Of a stretch of DNA of 64,000 nucleotides, positions 1 to 11,494 are shown in pieces. The position numbers were made by a program, and so were the translations under genes. Source of the stretch: Stictocephala bisonia (Eukaryota > Arthropoda > Insecta > Hemiptera > Membracidae); contig JAQJVL010000103.1 in NCBI GenBank assembly GCA_035578905.1, positions 558,001 through 622,000 on the forward strand. The letters are read 5' to 3'. Position 1 is the first letter of the stretch, and each line of letters opens with the position of its first letter. A model generated the notes under the pieces. It did no database searches, was not told the origin of the DNA, and saw only the letters and a list, made by a program, of their open reading frames with translations.

Positions 1-2816
1 CGGCAAGCAGGCTTTGGGAAAAACTTTGTACAACAACCTTTGGCAGAGTCCCAGCACAAGAAGTCGGTGCGATAATCTGTTCCACAGGGTCCGTGAACCA
101 TATGTCTCAGCACCAACTCCCTGAGCCTACCACCGGCTTCTTCTTCCGAGGGAATATCTGCCCGAATAACAGAATCAATGTCGGATCCCTGAACTGGACC
201 GCCTCCGTCGATCTTGAACACAATATGAGCATGAGGTAATCCCCTCATTTGCATCTCGATGACGTAGACGATATAAGTTAGGCAGCCGAACATTGCTCCA
301 CTACGCAGATCTCGGAGAAGCTCGAGAAGTTTTATGTGGAAGACTCTGCATGCCGTAGAAGGGTCACTTCGGCCAGTACCATAGGGGCAAGCTTTCTTGT
401 TTTCCTCCCATGTTGCACTATACGTGAATGTCAAGAAGAAAGTAGGTGAGCCCAGACGAGACACAAGGGCCATTGCATTTTCGTAATGAACCTTCATGTA
501 CCTGGGCCCACCGGTAAATGAACTTGGGAGGTAGATCTTTCCAGCTTGCAACCCTCCTTCGCCTTGGACAGTTTCGTCACGATTTATGTCATCCATCACC
601 TGTCTTCCTGTTTTCCTAGCCTGTTGAAAATTGAGTAATTCGTCCAATGGCCCTACCCGCACGGAATTTTTAGCAGCAGCTTTTAATTGGCATAACTTAA
701 TGTAACGTAGCCGCTCCTCGTCGTACCTCGCAAACATTTCTACCTGCCAAGCCTGTGATAGCCGACCATAGTGAGAAAATCGTGCCTCAGAAAGCAAGAG
801 GCAACGCGAGTAATTGTACTGAGACAGCTTGTTTCCATTATTGTCTAGGATGCCGATATGCCAGCCCAAATTGCCTTGCGGATAGAGCAATGGATATTGA
901 AATGGTTCCATCAGAGGATCAAACAGATCGATAGAAGATGGCCGTGCAGAACCCTTCTTCCAAACAGTCAACTTCCGGGGATCATTGACGGAATCTTCAG
1001 TACTGAGAACAGCGTGCACTTCCACACCTGTTTGCCTATCACCAAGAACAGGTCCGTGGGTAGATCTATTTGTAATTTCAAACTGTAAATGAGCGTTGAT
1101 AGATGGCTCATTGCTCAAACGGCGAGACTCATTAATGAAAGGATTTGAAGAAGTGAGATAAGAATTGATAGATTCAATCAAATTGGCATTGAGAGATCTA
1201 CCCATGGCAATATTCTTGCGCTCCTCACCATCGTCGATGTAAAGACGGCACCGGTTGACAAACTGAACGTCCCCACCCCTAGGCGCGAACCTTTGACTAG
1301 CGGCGTCCAGATTGTAAACTTGGTGGTACATTCTTCCTTCAATTTTGAAGAAGGAGAGTCCACTAGGATGACGGTACCCACCAGACACCTCGAGTGCACA
1401 GAAGGCAAACAGGTCGTTGTATGCTCTGGCTCGTTCTAGGAAATGACGATCAGTATAAAACGGCGCGTCCAAAGGAGGTAGATTAAGAATATTATATGCT
1501 CCCACACCACAGCACCACTTTTTTCTGTCTTTCTCTTCCTCAAACAGCCGAGCATGACAGTACGAACACTTGTAAATGTCATCTTCCCAAAGACATACTT
1601 TACGGAGTTTAAATGAATTAATGCCATTTAAATCGGAGTCTCTCCAGTACGCCATCGGGCCTTGTTCACCAATCTTTCGAGCAAGGAGAGCAGGAACGTG
1701 TCTCATGTTGGAAAATGAGGGATTCTTCAATCGAAAAGCCTCTACTCTCTGGCAGGAAGCTCCAGGATTCTGATCGTTATAACGTCGGACAGCTTCTCGG
1801 TTGATCTCGGGATGCTGGTCAGTGTAACGTCTTACAGCACCTCTATTTATCTGAGGTTTATTTTTACTGTATCGTTTTTTTGCATCTGTAAGCTGTTCCT
1901 GTCGAGTACTTGTCAAGCTCTTTGGACGTCCTCGCTTAATCTTTTTAGGTCTGCCGGGCATTTTGTTAAATAATGGCCTGGTCAAAGGAGACATTTCTTT
2001 TAAGGGTGATAACACTACCACAGGCATCAATTTTAACTTAACATCGACATAAGACTCCTGCGAGTCTAGATTAGATGTACAGATTGGTTCATACAATTGG
2101 TTTGGAGGGTCATCAATTCGCGGTTCTTCAGAGACAATAGTAAGGTCTTGTGTGGCAGTTTTTCCCAAAGTCAGCTGAGTTATAGTGAACTGTCTTGCAA
2201 CTCCATCCAGAGCTGCATTCGACAACATCAAACTGGCCAGTGAAAAGTAGCTGTCACACAGAAATAGGCGGGCCAGATTATTACCATCATTGGACAAATC
2301 AAAATGGCGCTTTTCATTCACTGGATGTGGATCAAACAGATACAGCAGTTCATTTACCCTCCAAAAGGAGACAGTAACTGTTTGACCCGTGAAAAGGAAT
2401 CCGATATTTTTTTGATTTGCAGCCAATATGTCTTGTAATTTTTCAGCAAGTGACGAAACAGTGTCATGCCAATCATCTTTCGCTAGGGGATAAAGTGCAT
2501 CGTAAATGTGCTCTAGTTGTAACAGAGAAACTGACTGATTCAAAACATGAATGACTGATGGTAATTCTTCTGGAAACAAGTACCGCCCATAACCAGTACA
2601 ATTCTCACTACGCAGTGTTTTGTAAATGCGATCACCACTCATAAGGATTGCATCAATTGCAGTTGTCGTAAAATGTCCACCAAGACTCTTCCATGCAAGG
2701 GCACAAGCAGAATTAGCCACACACTGAGCATTTCTACTCCATGTGAAGAGTTCATTGTTGCCCTGATGAAAGGACCCCTTGGCAACACAAAAAAAATTCT
2801 GTTGATGAGAAACCAT
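1..2816 (-). CDS. Helitron replicase, N-terminal part (protease-like domain + HUH Rep), runs off the window
   Basis: Rolling-circle transposon replicase. I translated the minus strand from the ATG at 2816 to the window edge and found one open frame of about 938 codons with no stop. In order: residues about 1-190 resemble the viral tegument/OTU-like cysteine peptidase domains carried by some animal Helitrons, with NAQC (Cys32) and FDPH (Asp162, His164) as the likely catalytic Cys, Asp and His. A basic stretch starts near residue 286 (MPGRPKK), followed by repeated AVRRY motifs and a Cys zinc motif CSYC at 417-420. Next is the Helitron-like N-terminal Rep domain, with FFLTFTYSATW and the metal-binding HUH motif in MRGLPHAHIVF (His862, His864), then a Cys-rich KGCCTKFFPKPAC. 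The nicking tyrosines and the helicase would lie beyond position 1. I chose this start because it is the first in-frame ATG, has good context (ACGATGG) and includes the protease domain. The family call is firm; peptidase activity is inferred. Confidence 0.9.
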   Translation of the reverse strand, partial: MVSHQQNFFCVAKGSFHQGNNELFTWSRNAQCVANSACALAWKSLGGHFTTTAIDAILMSGDRIYKTLRSENCTGYGRYLFPEELPSVIHVLNQSVSLLQLEHIYDALYPLAKDDWHDTVSSLAEKLQDILAANQKNIGFLFTGQTVTVSFWRVNELLYLFDPHPVNEKRHFDLSNDGNNLARLFLCDSYFSLASLMLSNAALDGVARQFTITQLTLGKTATQDLTIVSEEPRIDDPPNQLYEPICTSNLDSQESYVDVKLKLMPVVVLSPLKEMSPLTRPLFNKMPGRPKKIKRGRPKSLTSTRQEQLTDAKKRYSKNKPQINRGAVRRYTDQHPEINREAVRRYNDQNPGASCQRVEAFRLKNPSFSNMRHVPALLARKIGEQGPMAYWRDSDLNGINSFKLRKVCLWEDDIYKCSYCHARLFEEEKDRKKWCCGVGAYNILNLPPLDAPFYTDRHFLERARAYNDLFAFCALEVSGGYRHPSGLSFFKIEGRMYHQVYNLDAASQRFAPRGGDVQFVNRCRLYIDDGEERKNIAMGRSLNANLIESINSYLTSSNPFINESRRLSNEPSINAHLQFEITNRSTHGPVLGDRQTGVEVHAVLSTEDSVNDPRKLTVWKKGSARPSSIDLFDPLMEPFQYPLLYPQGNLGWHIGILDNNGNKLSQYNYSRCLLLSEARFSHYGRLSQAWQVEMFARYDEERLRYIKLCQLKAAAKNSVRVGPLDELLNFQQARKTGRQVMDDINRDETVQGEGGLQAGKIYLPSSFTGGPRYMKVHYENAMALVSRLGSPTFFLTFTYSATWEENKKACPYGTGRSDPSTACRVFHIKLLELLRDLRSGAMFGCLTYIVYVIEMQMRGLPHAHIVFKIDGGGPVQGSDIDSVIRADIPSEEEAGGRLRELVLRHMVHGPCGTDYRTDFLCWDSAKGCCTKFFPKPAC

Positions 2817-3125
2817 CGTAGAGTTAAAATGTAAAATTACAATTAAAGTAATTGGAGAAGAAGAAATTGGAAACAAAAATATAGTATAAAGTCTCGAAAA
2901 CAATCAAAAGAAATTCGTGATTGATTATTAATTACAATAAAAACGTATTGATTGAAAGAAAAGGGAGAATAAACCAAGAGTGTATGTTGAAAAATAGCGA
3001 TGATAGAAGATTCGTCTCAACATGCAGTGAAAACGATTCAGTTTTCAATAGGGCAGAAAGCCAAACAATTGAACAGTTCAGTACTGAATGTAATTCAAGC
3101 GTGTAGAGGCCGTAGGGTGTCAGCA

Positions 3126-3159
3126 GACTGAGGCATCAAATGCGGCGCATCCTTATATA
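3126..3159 (-). promoter_or_regulatory. Core promoter of the Helitron gene: TATA box plus TCAGTC initiator
   Basis: On the minus strand TATATAA begins at 3159, and an arthropod initiator TCAGTC sits at 3131-3126 with its +1 A at 3129. The first T of the TATA box is therefore 30 bp upstream of the start, the expected spacing. I see no DPE. The leader of about 313 nt to the ATG at 2816 contains an upstream ATG at 3023 that opens a short frame of about 31 codons, so either it is translated as a uORF or part of the leader is removed. The assignment rests on motif match and spacing only. Confidence 0.6.
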
Positions 3160-3180
3160 ACCTCGGTGGAACTTGTTCCA

Positions 3181-3305
3181 ATCGACTGAAGTCCGTTCTA
3201 CTAACCGTTCTAAAAACGTTTCTCGCAGACGCTCCACCGACTCGTTTCGATCGACAAAGGCCCGGTCTACCAACTGTTCTAAAAACATTTATCGCAGCCG
3301 CTGGA
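3181..3305. repeat. Two direct copies of a 69-bp unit upstream of the Helitron promoter
   Basis: The unit containing GTTCTAAAAACGTTTCTCGC at about 3207 recurs 69 bp later as GTTCTAAAAACATTTATCGC. The second copy is shorter at its end. The pair lies just upstream of the TATA box and could be promoter-proximal enhancer repeats. The 69-bp period keeps a reading frame on the plus strand, but I see no reason to call it coding. Confidence 0.6.
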
Positions 3306-3419
3306 GGGTGCCTAAACCAACAAACAAATTCCGAAAATACAGCGTAAAACTATGATTGGCCTTTAGGCAACAAAAATGAATACAACCTGTTTTTATATAT
3401 AGTTTAAATGTCCGTAAAG

Positions 3420-5150
3420 TTTTGTACACAATTTGAATACGTAAGTGAATAAGTGAGTAACATATTTTTGACAAAACCCAACTTTACCTACTTTTTGTGA
3501 GGAAATGTATTATATATAAAGCATTTAAGTATATAATTTAAATATTCTATTAGATGTTGTCCAAACTAAATATTACAGCTTCAGTATAAAAAACTTCAAC
3601 TCTGCAAACAGGTCGGCGTTTTCAAGTCAACCATTTTGATTTTTTCTAGGTTATGAAAAGTTACAAATCAAATTTTATAGCAGTTTTCGTAACAAAGTAG
3701 TAAAGTTAAATAGTGTGTACGGGTTTTAGGTTCTTAAATTATCGTAATACAGCAATAAAATACGAAAAACCTAACAAAAGTAGAATTTTTTTAACGAGAA
3801 GTGAAATTTGATGATTTTTGCATAGTTAATATCAGAAATACCAAAAAATTACTTCTTAACAAAATTGTAGGAAATTTAATTACAAATCTGAAGTATACGG
3901 TCAGCAATTCAAAATTCCCGTCCGCCATTTTAGATGATAACGGGTGATTATCCGTTGATCACAGGGGGCTTCCAATATGATCTGAAGGGGGGAGGGGTTC
4001 TATCTAAGGATCATAAGAAATTACCTTAGTTTTTTATTGGAGACTATCTAAGTTGATAGTAGGCACAAATTCAAATTTTTAAACTTTTTGTGAGTAAAGT
4101 TAGAGTATGTACCTTTTGTGGTACATAGATTTTTGTATGTACATTACATTTTTTGTACAGCATCTAATTTTTAGGTTGAAAATTTCATTAGATGCTATCT
4201 AAACTAAATGTTACAGCTTCAGTAAAACAAAAACTTCAAGTCTGCAAACAGTACAGCAATTTCACGTAAGCCATTTTGAAATTTTTTTAGGTTATAAAAA
4301 GTGAAAAATCAAAGTTTATAGCAGTTTGATAGCAAAGTTCTATACGTAAATAACGTGTAGGGTTTTAAGGTTTTAGCTCCTTTAAATCATGCTTAAATGG
4401 GAGGAACTATTCCAAAAAAATCACGTGTTTTCGAAAGAACTCAAGTTTACCGACTTTTTCTCAGGAAACTTTTGTATATAGCACAAAAACACATAGAACA
4501 CTTTTTGTGCAGAATTTTATTGTCAATTGGTATATATAATTTGGTGTTAAGTAAACTAAAAATTAAAGTTTCAGTAAAACAAAAACCTCAACTCTGCAAA
4601 AAGATACCCGTTTTCACGTCAGCCATTTTGGATTTTTTCTAGGTTACGGACAGTGCAAAATCGAATTTAATAGTAGTTTTGATAACAAATTAGTAAATTT
4701 AAGTAGTGTGTAGGTGTTTAAGTTCTTAAATTATCGTTATAATGCAGTAAAATACGAAAAACAAAACAAAAATAACATTTTTTGAACGAAATGTGAAAAT
4801 TAACGATTTTTTGCGTAGTTATTATCAAAAATACAAAAAAATTTTACATGACCAAAATTGTAGGAAATTTAATTACAAATCTGAAATATGCTGTCAGATT
4901 TGTTCTACAACCAACGGTTTGCCCACAATTAAGCCGTTAGTAAAACTCTGCACACAATTCAAATTTCCCGTCCGCCATTTTGATTTTTTTGGAGGGTTAA
5001 AAATTAAAAATTTTTAATTTTCGGAATTTTTCCGTCGGTTGCTCGGCAAAAGCTACAAGTGTGCCAAATTTCAAGTTTCTAGCTCATCTGAAAGTGGGTT
5101 AGAATTTGTATACGTGAGTGAGTTACACGTGCGGCTATATAGATATTAGA
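3420..5150. repeat. Three diverged direct copies of a long AT-rich repeat
   Basis: Blocks beginning near 3549, 4189 and 4545 share the same order of phrases: a TTAGATG-like start, CTTCAGTAAAAC, CTTCAACTCTGCAAA, a GCCATTTTGATTTTTTCTAGG stretch, then a run ending in AATTGTAGGAAATTTAATTA. A terminal phrase with TTTGTATACGTGAGTGAGT occurs near 5103 and, degraded, near 3437. They look like partial copies of a non-coding interspersed element nested or duplicated beside the Helitron. I see no protein in them and cannot name the family. Confidence 0.55.
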
Positions 5151-7281
5151 CTCGTACGATCTAAGGTATCAAATGCTTCTTCAGTAAACAAACGTTACGG
5201 TTCGGAATAAAATTAGGCCACCATCCAGGTCTGAGGAGAATAAATTACAAGGATCAAAGCAATTTAAAGATGGAAGGATTTAGATATTAAGGTTCACTTA
5301 AAATAAAAGATGTCTTTCGTAGTAAGGTTTTCGACTGAAAACAAAATTAAGACATTTTGTAAATGGTTCTTTATTTCCTCCTAATATTCATTTCTTGTAC
5401 AACATAAAGTTAAAGGACGTTTTATTTTACAATTTAAAGTAAGGGTTAGGAAACCTCGTAATATTTAACATGGGAACATTATGTGTGTGTTTATAATAAT
5501 TTAATGTAATGAATAAAATAGTTAATACAAAAAACTCAATATTTTGAAAGATACCGTAACAGTTAAATATTTAAAATAAGAATTTTTTAGTTAAACGTAT
5601 TGTCATGTTTAAAAATACACTTTGTATTGCCATATTAAAAATATTAAATATATTAAAATTCAAAATTAAACTAAATCACAATAATTAGAAAGTTAAAGAG
5701 TAACAATCGTTATAAGTAATAAGAGGTTTCATTTTGTGATACTCAAACAAAGCCATGATAGTTTTAGGTTTTTTTTTTCCTTCTTTTTTTCATAATTAAA
5801 GTAAACTGTTTTTAAATGTTGTAATAAATGTATTAAAGTATGATAAGTTACCACCATTATTGGTGATACAAATATTTGTATTTTGTGTCCCTAAAACCTT
5901 TAAGTTGTTAATTTCGAAATGAGTGAGATATCTATAATTTAAGCAGACGAAGGCTCAAACCAATAGTGATTTCAGACAATTTTAATAAAACTGAAGTCTA
6001 CAAGGGAGTGTTTTTACAATTAAATGTTGAAATTTATTTTATATCAAATATGGTTTATTAATTATTACATAGAAATATTTTTTTCAGCCAAAACTATGTC
6101 TTCATTGTAAATGATATTTCATGTTTGATTTAGTAATAGAGTCAATAATCTAACATCTTACATATGTGGCTAATATTTAACATGATACCAGCTCAAAAAC
6201 ATCGGACTGACTTTACATGTCCTGGAGTTAAAACTGAAAATGTTCAAAATTTTAAAATGTCTTTCCCAATGCTTATTTTCCCATTTACACCAGTTGGGTA
6301 TAAAGGGAGATGGTTGTATAAATAAAGGTATAACATTATTTGAAACTGATATATCACAGGAACTAAGAACTGTGCCTATAAGTATCCTCAAACTATCCTT
6401 CTTGATAGGCTATTCTTCGTTTAGTCATCACATACGAAGAGCTATCCCCATTACCTATTCAAGAAAGCCTAAATACTCAATTACAGCACAAATACGCATA
6501 ATTTTAATATATTATACTGTTTAAAAATGAAATGCGTTTAATGTTCACATGTCTCAGTAGAACAATCAGAAGGCTTGTTATTTTCCCACGAGAAGTTGTG
6601 ACAGTATTTCTATTGCAACATTTATACATAGTTTATATTATGATTAAAAAAAGCAATTAAAATTGTTTTAAACCTTCATATCAAACACCAAAATAGTTAT
6701 ATTTTTTGTTGATTTCCATGGACACTGGGAATTAGGGGTTGTTTGGAAGTTCAATGCGTTGTTTTTGTAACATCAAAGCACTGAGTACAAATTGAAAACA
6801 GTTTCATTGTTAATTTAAGCGTATTAATTTCACCTATTAAATAATACCGATGTGATAAGGTGATTATTTAATTTATTAAATGCTATCGTAATATATTATG
6901 CAATGCTAATTAGCATACATTGGAGCAATAATCATAAAATTAATTTCTCTAAGAGTAAGATATAAAGTTTATTTTAAATATTTCTCAATTTATTTGTTAA
7001 ATTGAATTTCTCCTCTATTTTCGGGTGGTTTTTATTTTTATTATTATTTTTTTACCAAACAACCCAGTTAGTTCATATTTAATATGGAAAACTAAAATAA
7101 CTACCTCCGTTTTTACTAATCCAATATTGTAACCAATATAACTATATAAAAATAACTGTTATTGTTATATGGTATTTTCTAGTATAATTTGGCCATCTAA
7201 TATTTATATTCAGCAATTCTCTAACTTTTAAAAAGGTTTACGAAGATACTGTAATGTTGTTTCGCTCAGGTATCCTGTATT
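5151..7281. other. AT-rich DNA, no gene recognised
   Basis: Strongly AT-rich with many homopolymer runs. An open frame of 94 codons at 6240-6524 (plus) has no recognisable motif and average composition, so I treat it as chance. Nothing else stands out. Confidence 0.5.
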
Positions 7282-7429
7282 TCACTTGAGTAGTTCAAAC
7301 TCACATGTCCCTCCAGGGATTGTCATCAGGGATTCCTTGATGTTAAAGATATGCGACATCCGTGTTTTGCCTGGGGCAGTGTGGTTCGTTCCTTCGGGAT
7401 TGCCGTAGAAGCTTTCTTTGATGTCTTGG
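7282..7429 (-). CDS. Possible 3'-terminal coding exon of an unidentified gene
   Basis: A compact stretch of higher GC content inside AT-rich DNA. Read on the minus strand after an AAAATGCAG acceptor-like site, one frame is open for 48 codons and ends in TGA at 7282. It passes through NPEGTNHTAPGKTRMSHIF and ends in TIPGGTCEFELLK. The exon would start in phase with two nucleotides supplied by an upstream exon. I do not recognise the family. The composition contrast and acceptor support a real exon, but no upstream exon was identified, so it could also be chance or the remains of a processed copy. Confidence 0.3.
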
Positions 7430-8784
7430 CTGCATTTTAAATTTACCTGCTATAGAGAATTCTTTTTTACTTCTTTTATTAAGAGAAGTACCCAATGTGG
7501 CTGAGATGAAATATTACAACGAAATTGTACGCTTTTAACTAATTAATAATATATCAATGAAGATAACATTTGTTAGGCAATATTAATTGATTTTACTAGC
7601 CTTTATTTCAACTTTTAGAACAACCAAAAAGAGGCCAATCGGCACATTAAACTATACACTGTACTAAAAAGAGTGGTTACAATCGATTAAATTAATTTGT
7701 TATTAAATAACATCCAATTAAAATAACTAGCTAAACTTTATACATTTGCGTGGTTGGCTATTTCATTGCCATGAAAATAAATCTAAGATGAAATATTTCG
7801 GATTGGTCTTAAATAGTAAATATTTAAAGCAAAATAATTACTATTTCAAGATCATATAGTTACCGAATTAATTGATTGTATTTACTTTTACGGTATTACA
7901 GACCATGATATGTATAATGTTCATTGTAATGTATTATAATACATTTATTTATATCACAATCAATGTATTTAATTTAATTTTGTGATTGCGAGTTTTTACA
8001 TCATTAACGGTACATCAGTAATGGTTTTATGTCTTAATTGTACTATGGTGTGTTTTACGTGAGGTTGGAACATTGATTAATCGTTAAATTAATGATTTTA
8101 AAATATAAATTTCCTTTATGTATCATTAAACAAATACTTGATATGAAGTTCAAATTTATTATTATTATTTATTTATTTTTATTTTGTTTGTTTTTACTTT
8201 AAGATTATCTATACATTAAAGATATTTTATTATGAACAAATTAGTTGATCTCTCAAATAGCTATATTCTAGAGAGATTAAAAAAGACACTGAAATGTAAA
8301 AATAAATTTAAGAAATAATAAATGATTTTGAATTGAATTGAATTCTCAATACAAAAATAACAAAACATTAACTATCAAGAGTACACATTTCCCCAAGACC
8401 TCAATTAAAACCACAGAAAAAGAGTGAAACCCCATCTCAAACCCAACAAATAAAGTTAACCATTTCGTCCTACGCTCTATACTTAAAAATTTCATAAATT
8501 GTCAAAAATCTTACTTTGAACAATGCAATTATTTTTTACGGGTTTTTAATTCAACTTCAATTGAATTATTTTGAAGTTATATCTTCACGGTTCAATACAA
8601 TCGAACGCCAGAAAACACAAATATATTATAACATAAATACTAAATGCACCGATATTATTGTGATCGATTTCGCCAAACTACGTTTACCTTCCTCAGACCG
8701 GAGAGATCCACAAAGGAATCGATCACCTTAGTATTTGGACTTGCAGTGCTTGTATTGTAATACATTTGTGTTGTGTCGATTACA
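7430..8784. other. AT-rich DNA, no gene recognised
   Basis: Low-complexity AT-rich sequence with long A and T runs around 8150-8330. No coding signal and no repeat that I can assign. Confidence 0.5.
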
Positions 8785-10166
8785 TTTATTGAATCTCTAC
8801 CGTCACGTATTAAGCTAATTAATACTTATATTGAATCTGTACCGTCACTTATTAAACTAATTGACACTTATATTGAATCTTTACCGTCACATATAAAGCT
8901 AATTGACACTTATATTGAATCTTTACCGTCACATATAAAGCTAATTGACACTTATATTGAATCTTTACCGTCACGTATTAAACTAATTAATACTTATATT
9001 GAATCTGTACCGTCACTTATTAAACTAATTGACACTTATATTGAATCTTTACCGTCACATATAAAGCTAATTGAAACTTATATTGAATCTTTACCGTCAC
9101 GTATTAAGCTAATTAATACTTATATTGAATCTGTACCGTCACTTATTAAACTAATTGACACTTATATTGAATCTTTACTGTAACGTATTAAGCTAATTGA
9201 CACTTATATTGAATCTTTACCGTCACATATAAAGCTAATTGAAACTTATATTGAATCTTTACCGTCACGTATTAAGCTAATTAATACTTATATTGAATCT
9301 GTACCGTCACTTATTAAACTAATTGACACTTATATTGAATCTTTACCGTCACATATAAAGCTAATTGAAACTTATATTGAATCTTTACCGTCACGTATTA
9401 AACTAATTAACACTTATTTTGAATCTTTACCGTCACGTATTAAGCTAATTGAAACTTATATTGAATCTTTACCGTCACTTATTGAGCGAATTAATACGTA
9501 TATTGAATCTGTACCGTCACATATAAAGCTAATTGACACTTGTATTAAATCTTTACCGTCACGTATTAAGCTAATTGATACTTATATAAATCTTGACCGT
9601 CACGTATCAAGCTAATTAACACTTATATTAAATCTTTACCGTCACTTATTAAGCTAAGTGACACTAATATTGAATCTTTACCGTCAAGTATCAAGCTAAT
9701 TAACACTTATATTAAATCTTTACCGTCACGTATCAAGCTAATTAACACTTTTATTGAATATGTGCCGTCACGTATCAAGCTAATTAACACTTATATTAAA
9801 TCTTAACCGTCACGTATCAAGCTAATTGACACTTGTATTAAATCTTTACCGTCTCGTATTAAGCTAATTGACACTTATATTAAATCTTGACCGTCACGTA
9901 TCAAGCTAATTAACACTTATATTAAATCTTTACCGTCACGTATTAAGCTAAGTGACACTAATATTGAATCTTTACCGTCACGTATCAAGCTAATTAACAC
10001 TTATATTAAATCTTTACCGTCACGTATCAAGCTAATTAACACTTTTATTGAATATGTGCCGTCACGTATCAAGCTAATTAATACTTTTATTGAATATGTG
10101 CCGTCACGTATCAAGCTAATTAATACTTTTATTGAATATGTGCCGTCACGTATTAAGCTAATTAAG
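8785..10166. repeat. 42-bp minisatellite, about 33 copies, with three-unit higher-order pattern
   Basis: Unit phrases TATTGAATCTTTACCGTCAC and GTATTAAGCTAATTGACACT recur every 42 bp. In the left third, three unit types (endings CGTATTAAGC, CTTATTAAAC, CATATAAAGC) follow each other in fixed order, giving a 126-bp higher-order repeat. The right third consists of a different variant (TTTTATTGAATATGTGCCGT). Because 42 is a multiple of 3 the left part stays open as a 14-residue repeat (IESLPSHIKLIDTY-like) at 8773-9183, but stops appear afterwards, so I read it as satellite DNA and not as a gene. Confidence 0.9.
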
Positions 10167-11093
10167 AAGCTATGTTTATGATCGGAGAATATATTTTGAC
10201 TGTATAACTACTACATTCGCTGAGTTTAGCCCCATTTCTCGAGTTTTGCACGAGTTAGGCCTCGGGCATATATTTTGAGACTTCAGACTTCAACTAACCA
10301 ATGTCATTAGCTAGTGCCCCATTCAAACATTCCATCATCATCTCTGGATTTTATTGGTAATTGGTATTTTCTTATAAAACGTGGGTGACATTGCATTGAT
10401 AAGTATGGATACATTTTCATATTCTAAAAAACTTAATATTCCTCGTACATAAATGTTAGGCTACATTTATTTCTTTACATTTTACAGACAGGCTCTTAAC
10501 ATTATATATAATCATAAAAAGGTAAGTAATTATTATATTTGTTTATTCTCTTCTACTAATTATTTTAACGTTTAAATAGATCAATAATTAGAATTTAAAG
10601 AAACTACTTATAAATATAAATATACATACTAAATAAGTTAAAACCACCAAATATTATATATATAAAGTGTGTTGATATATAAAATATGATTATTTTAGTT
10701 TCTGGATTAAGTATTTAGTAAAATATAAAATATCAATTCTAGCTCAAGATTTAACGAATTTAAATCATATTAGAACAAATTCTTATCTTACTGAATAAAT
10801 TATGTACAAAGAATGCATGGTTCAAATCTTAAATGATTTCGTTCTCTTACCTTTAATGAGTGCCTCCAAGGTTTGGAGTATTTAATAAGGTTTTTTCGTG
10901 TAATCGTTCAAACACATGGAGACACGTCGGTAACATTTAGTATAATAATAACTTTTTAATATATAATTTATAAATGAATAATAGAAGTATTAATTGTATC
11001 AATTTTCTAAGTCAATTACGACTAAGTCTATCAATTTTCAAGTTCTAAGTCGATTACGATATTATAATATGAAATATAACACCAAGAAACTGA
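10167..11093. other. AT-rich DNA, no gene recognised
   Basis: A slightly GC-richer patch at 10190-10330 has no open frame of note; the rest is AT-rich. No feature supported. Confidence 0.4.
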
Positions 11094-11240
11094 TTAACTG
11101 TCTGCCAACAGTCTTGTTTCACAACCCCTTGGCTTGTCGCCTGAAAACCCCTGTAATAGAATTCCCAAACAGTGATGCGAAAAGGCATCAGATACACTCG
11201 ACTGCACTTCAAAAAATAAAGGACCTTTTTGAGTTTCTAA
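11094..11240 (+). repeat. Interspersed repeat copy, homologous to 55225-55345
   Basis: Shares CCCCTTGGCTTGTC, a GGATTCCCAAACAGTG-like phrase and CATCAGATACA with the block at 55.2 kb, in the same orientation. Both can be read in a related frame (NPLAC, later QIHSTAL or QIQSAAL), so this may be a decayed coding fragment or a SINE-like unit. Family not recognised. Confidence 0.5.
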
Positions 11241-11494
11241 TATATTAACTAAAGTACAAACTTGTCTCTTTACTTATATTTAATACTTAATACCCTACAG
11301 TTTAAATATTCATTCTTATAATATTGATGGTATTATATTAATATACACAGTAATAATGATATATGCCAAGATATACCTCATAGATCAATATACTTACATA
11401 CTAACCTTTAATTATACATGGAGAAAGAAAGTTCAGCCTGTATACTAAACATAGTACAATATACACTTACAAACATATTCTGTTTTGAAGTACA

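Noticed and set aside
6240..6524. 94-codon plus-strand frame
   Set aside because: No recognisable motif, AT-rich composition like its surroundings, overlapped by another frame on the opposite strand.
8773..9183. 136-codon repetitive protein
   Set aside because: It is the open part of a 42-bp satellite; the same array has stops further on and no start context or domain.
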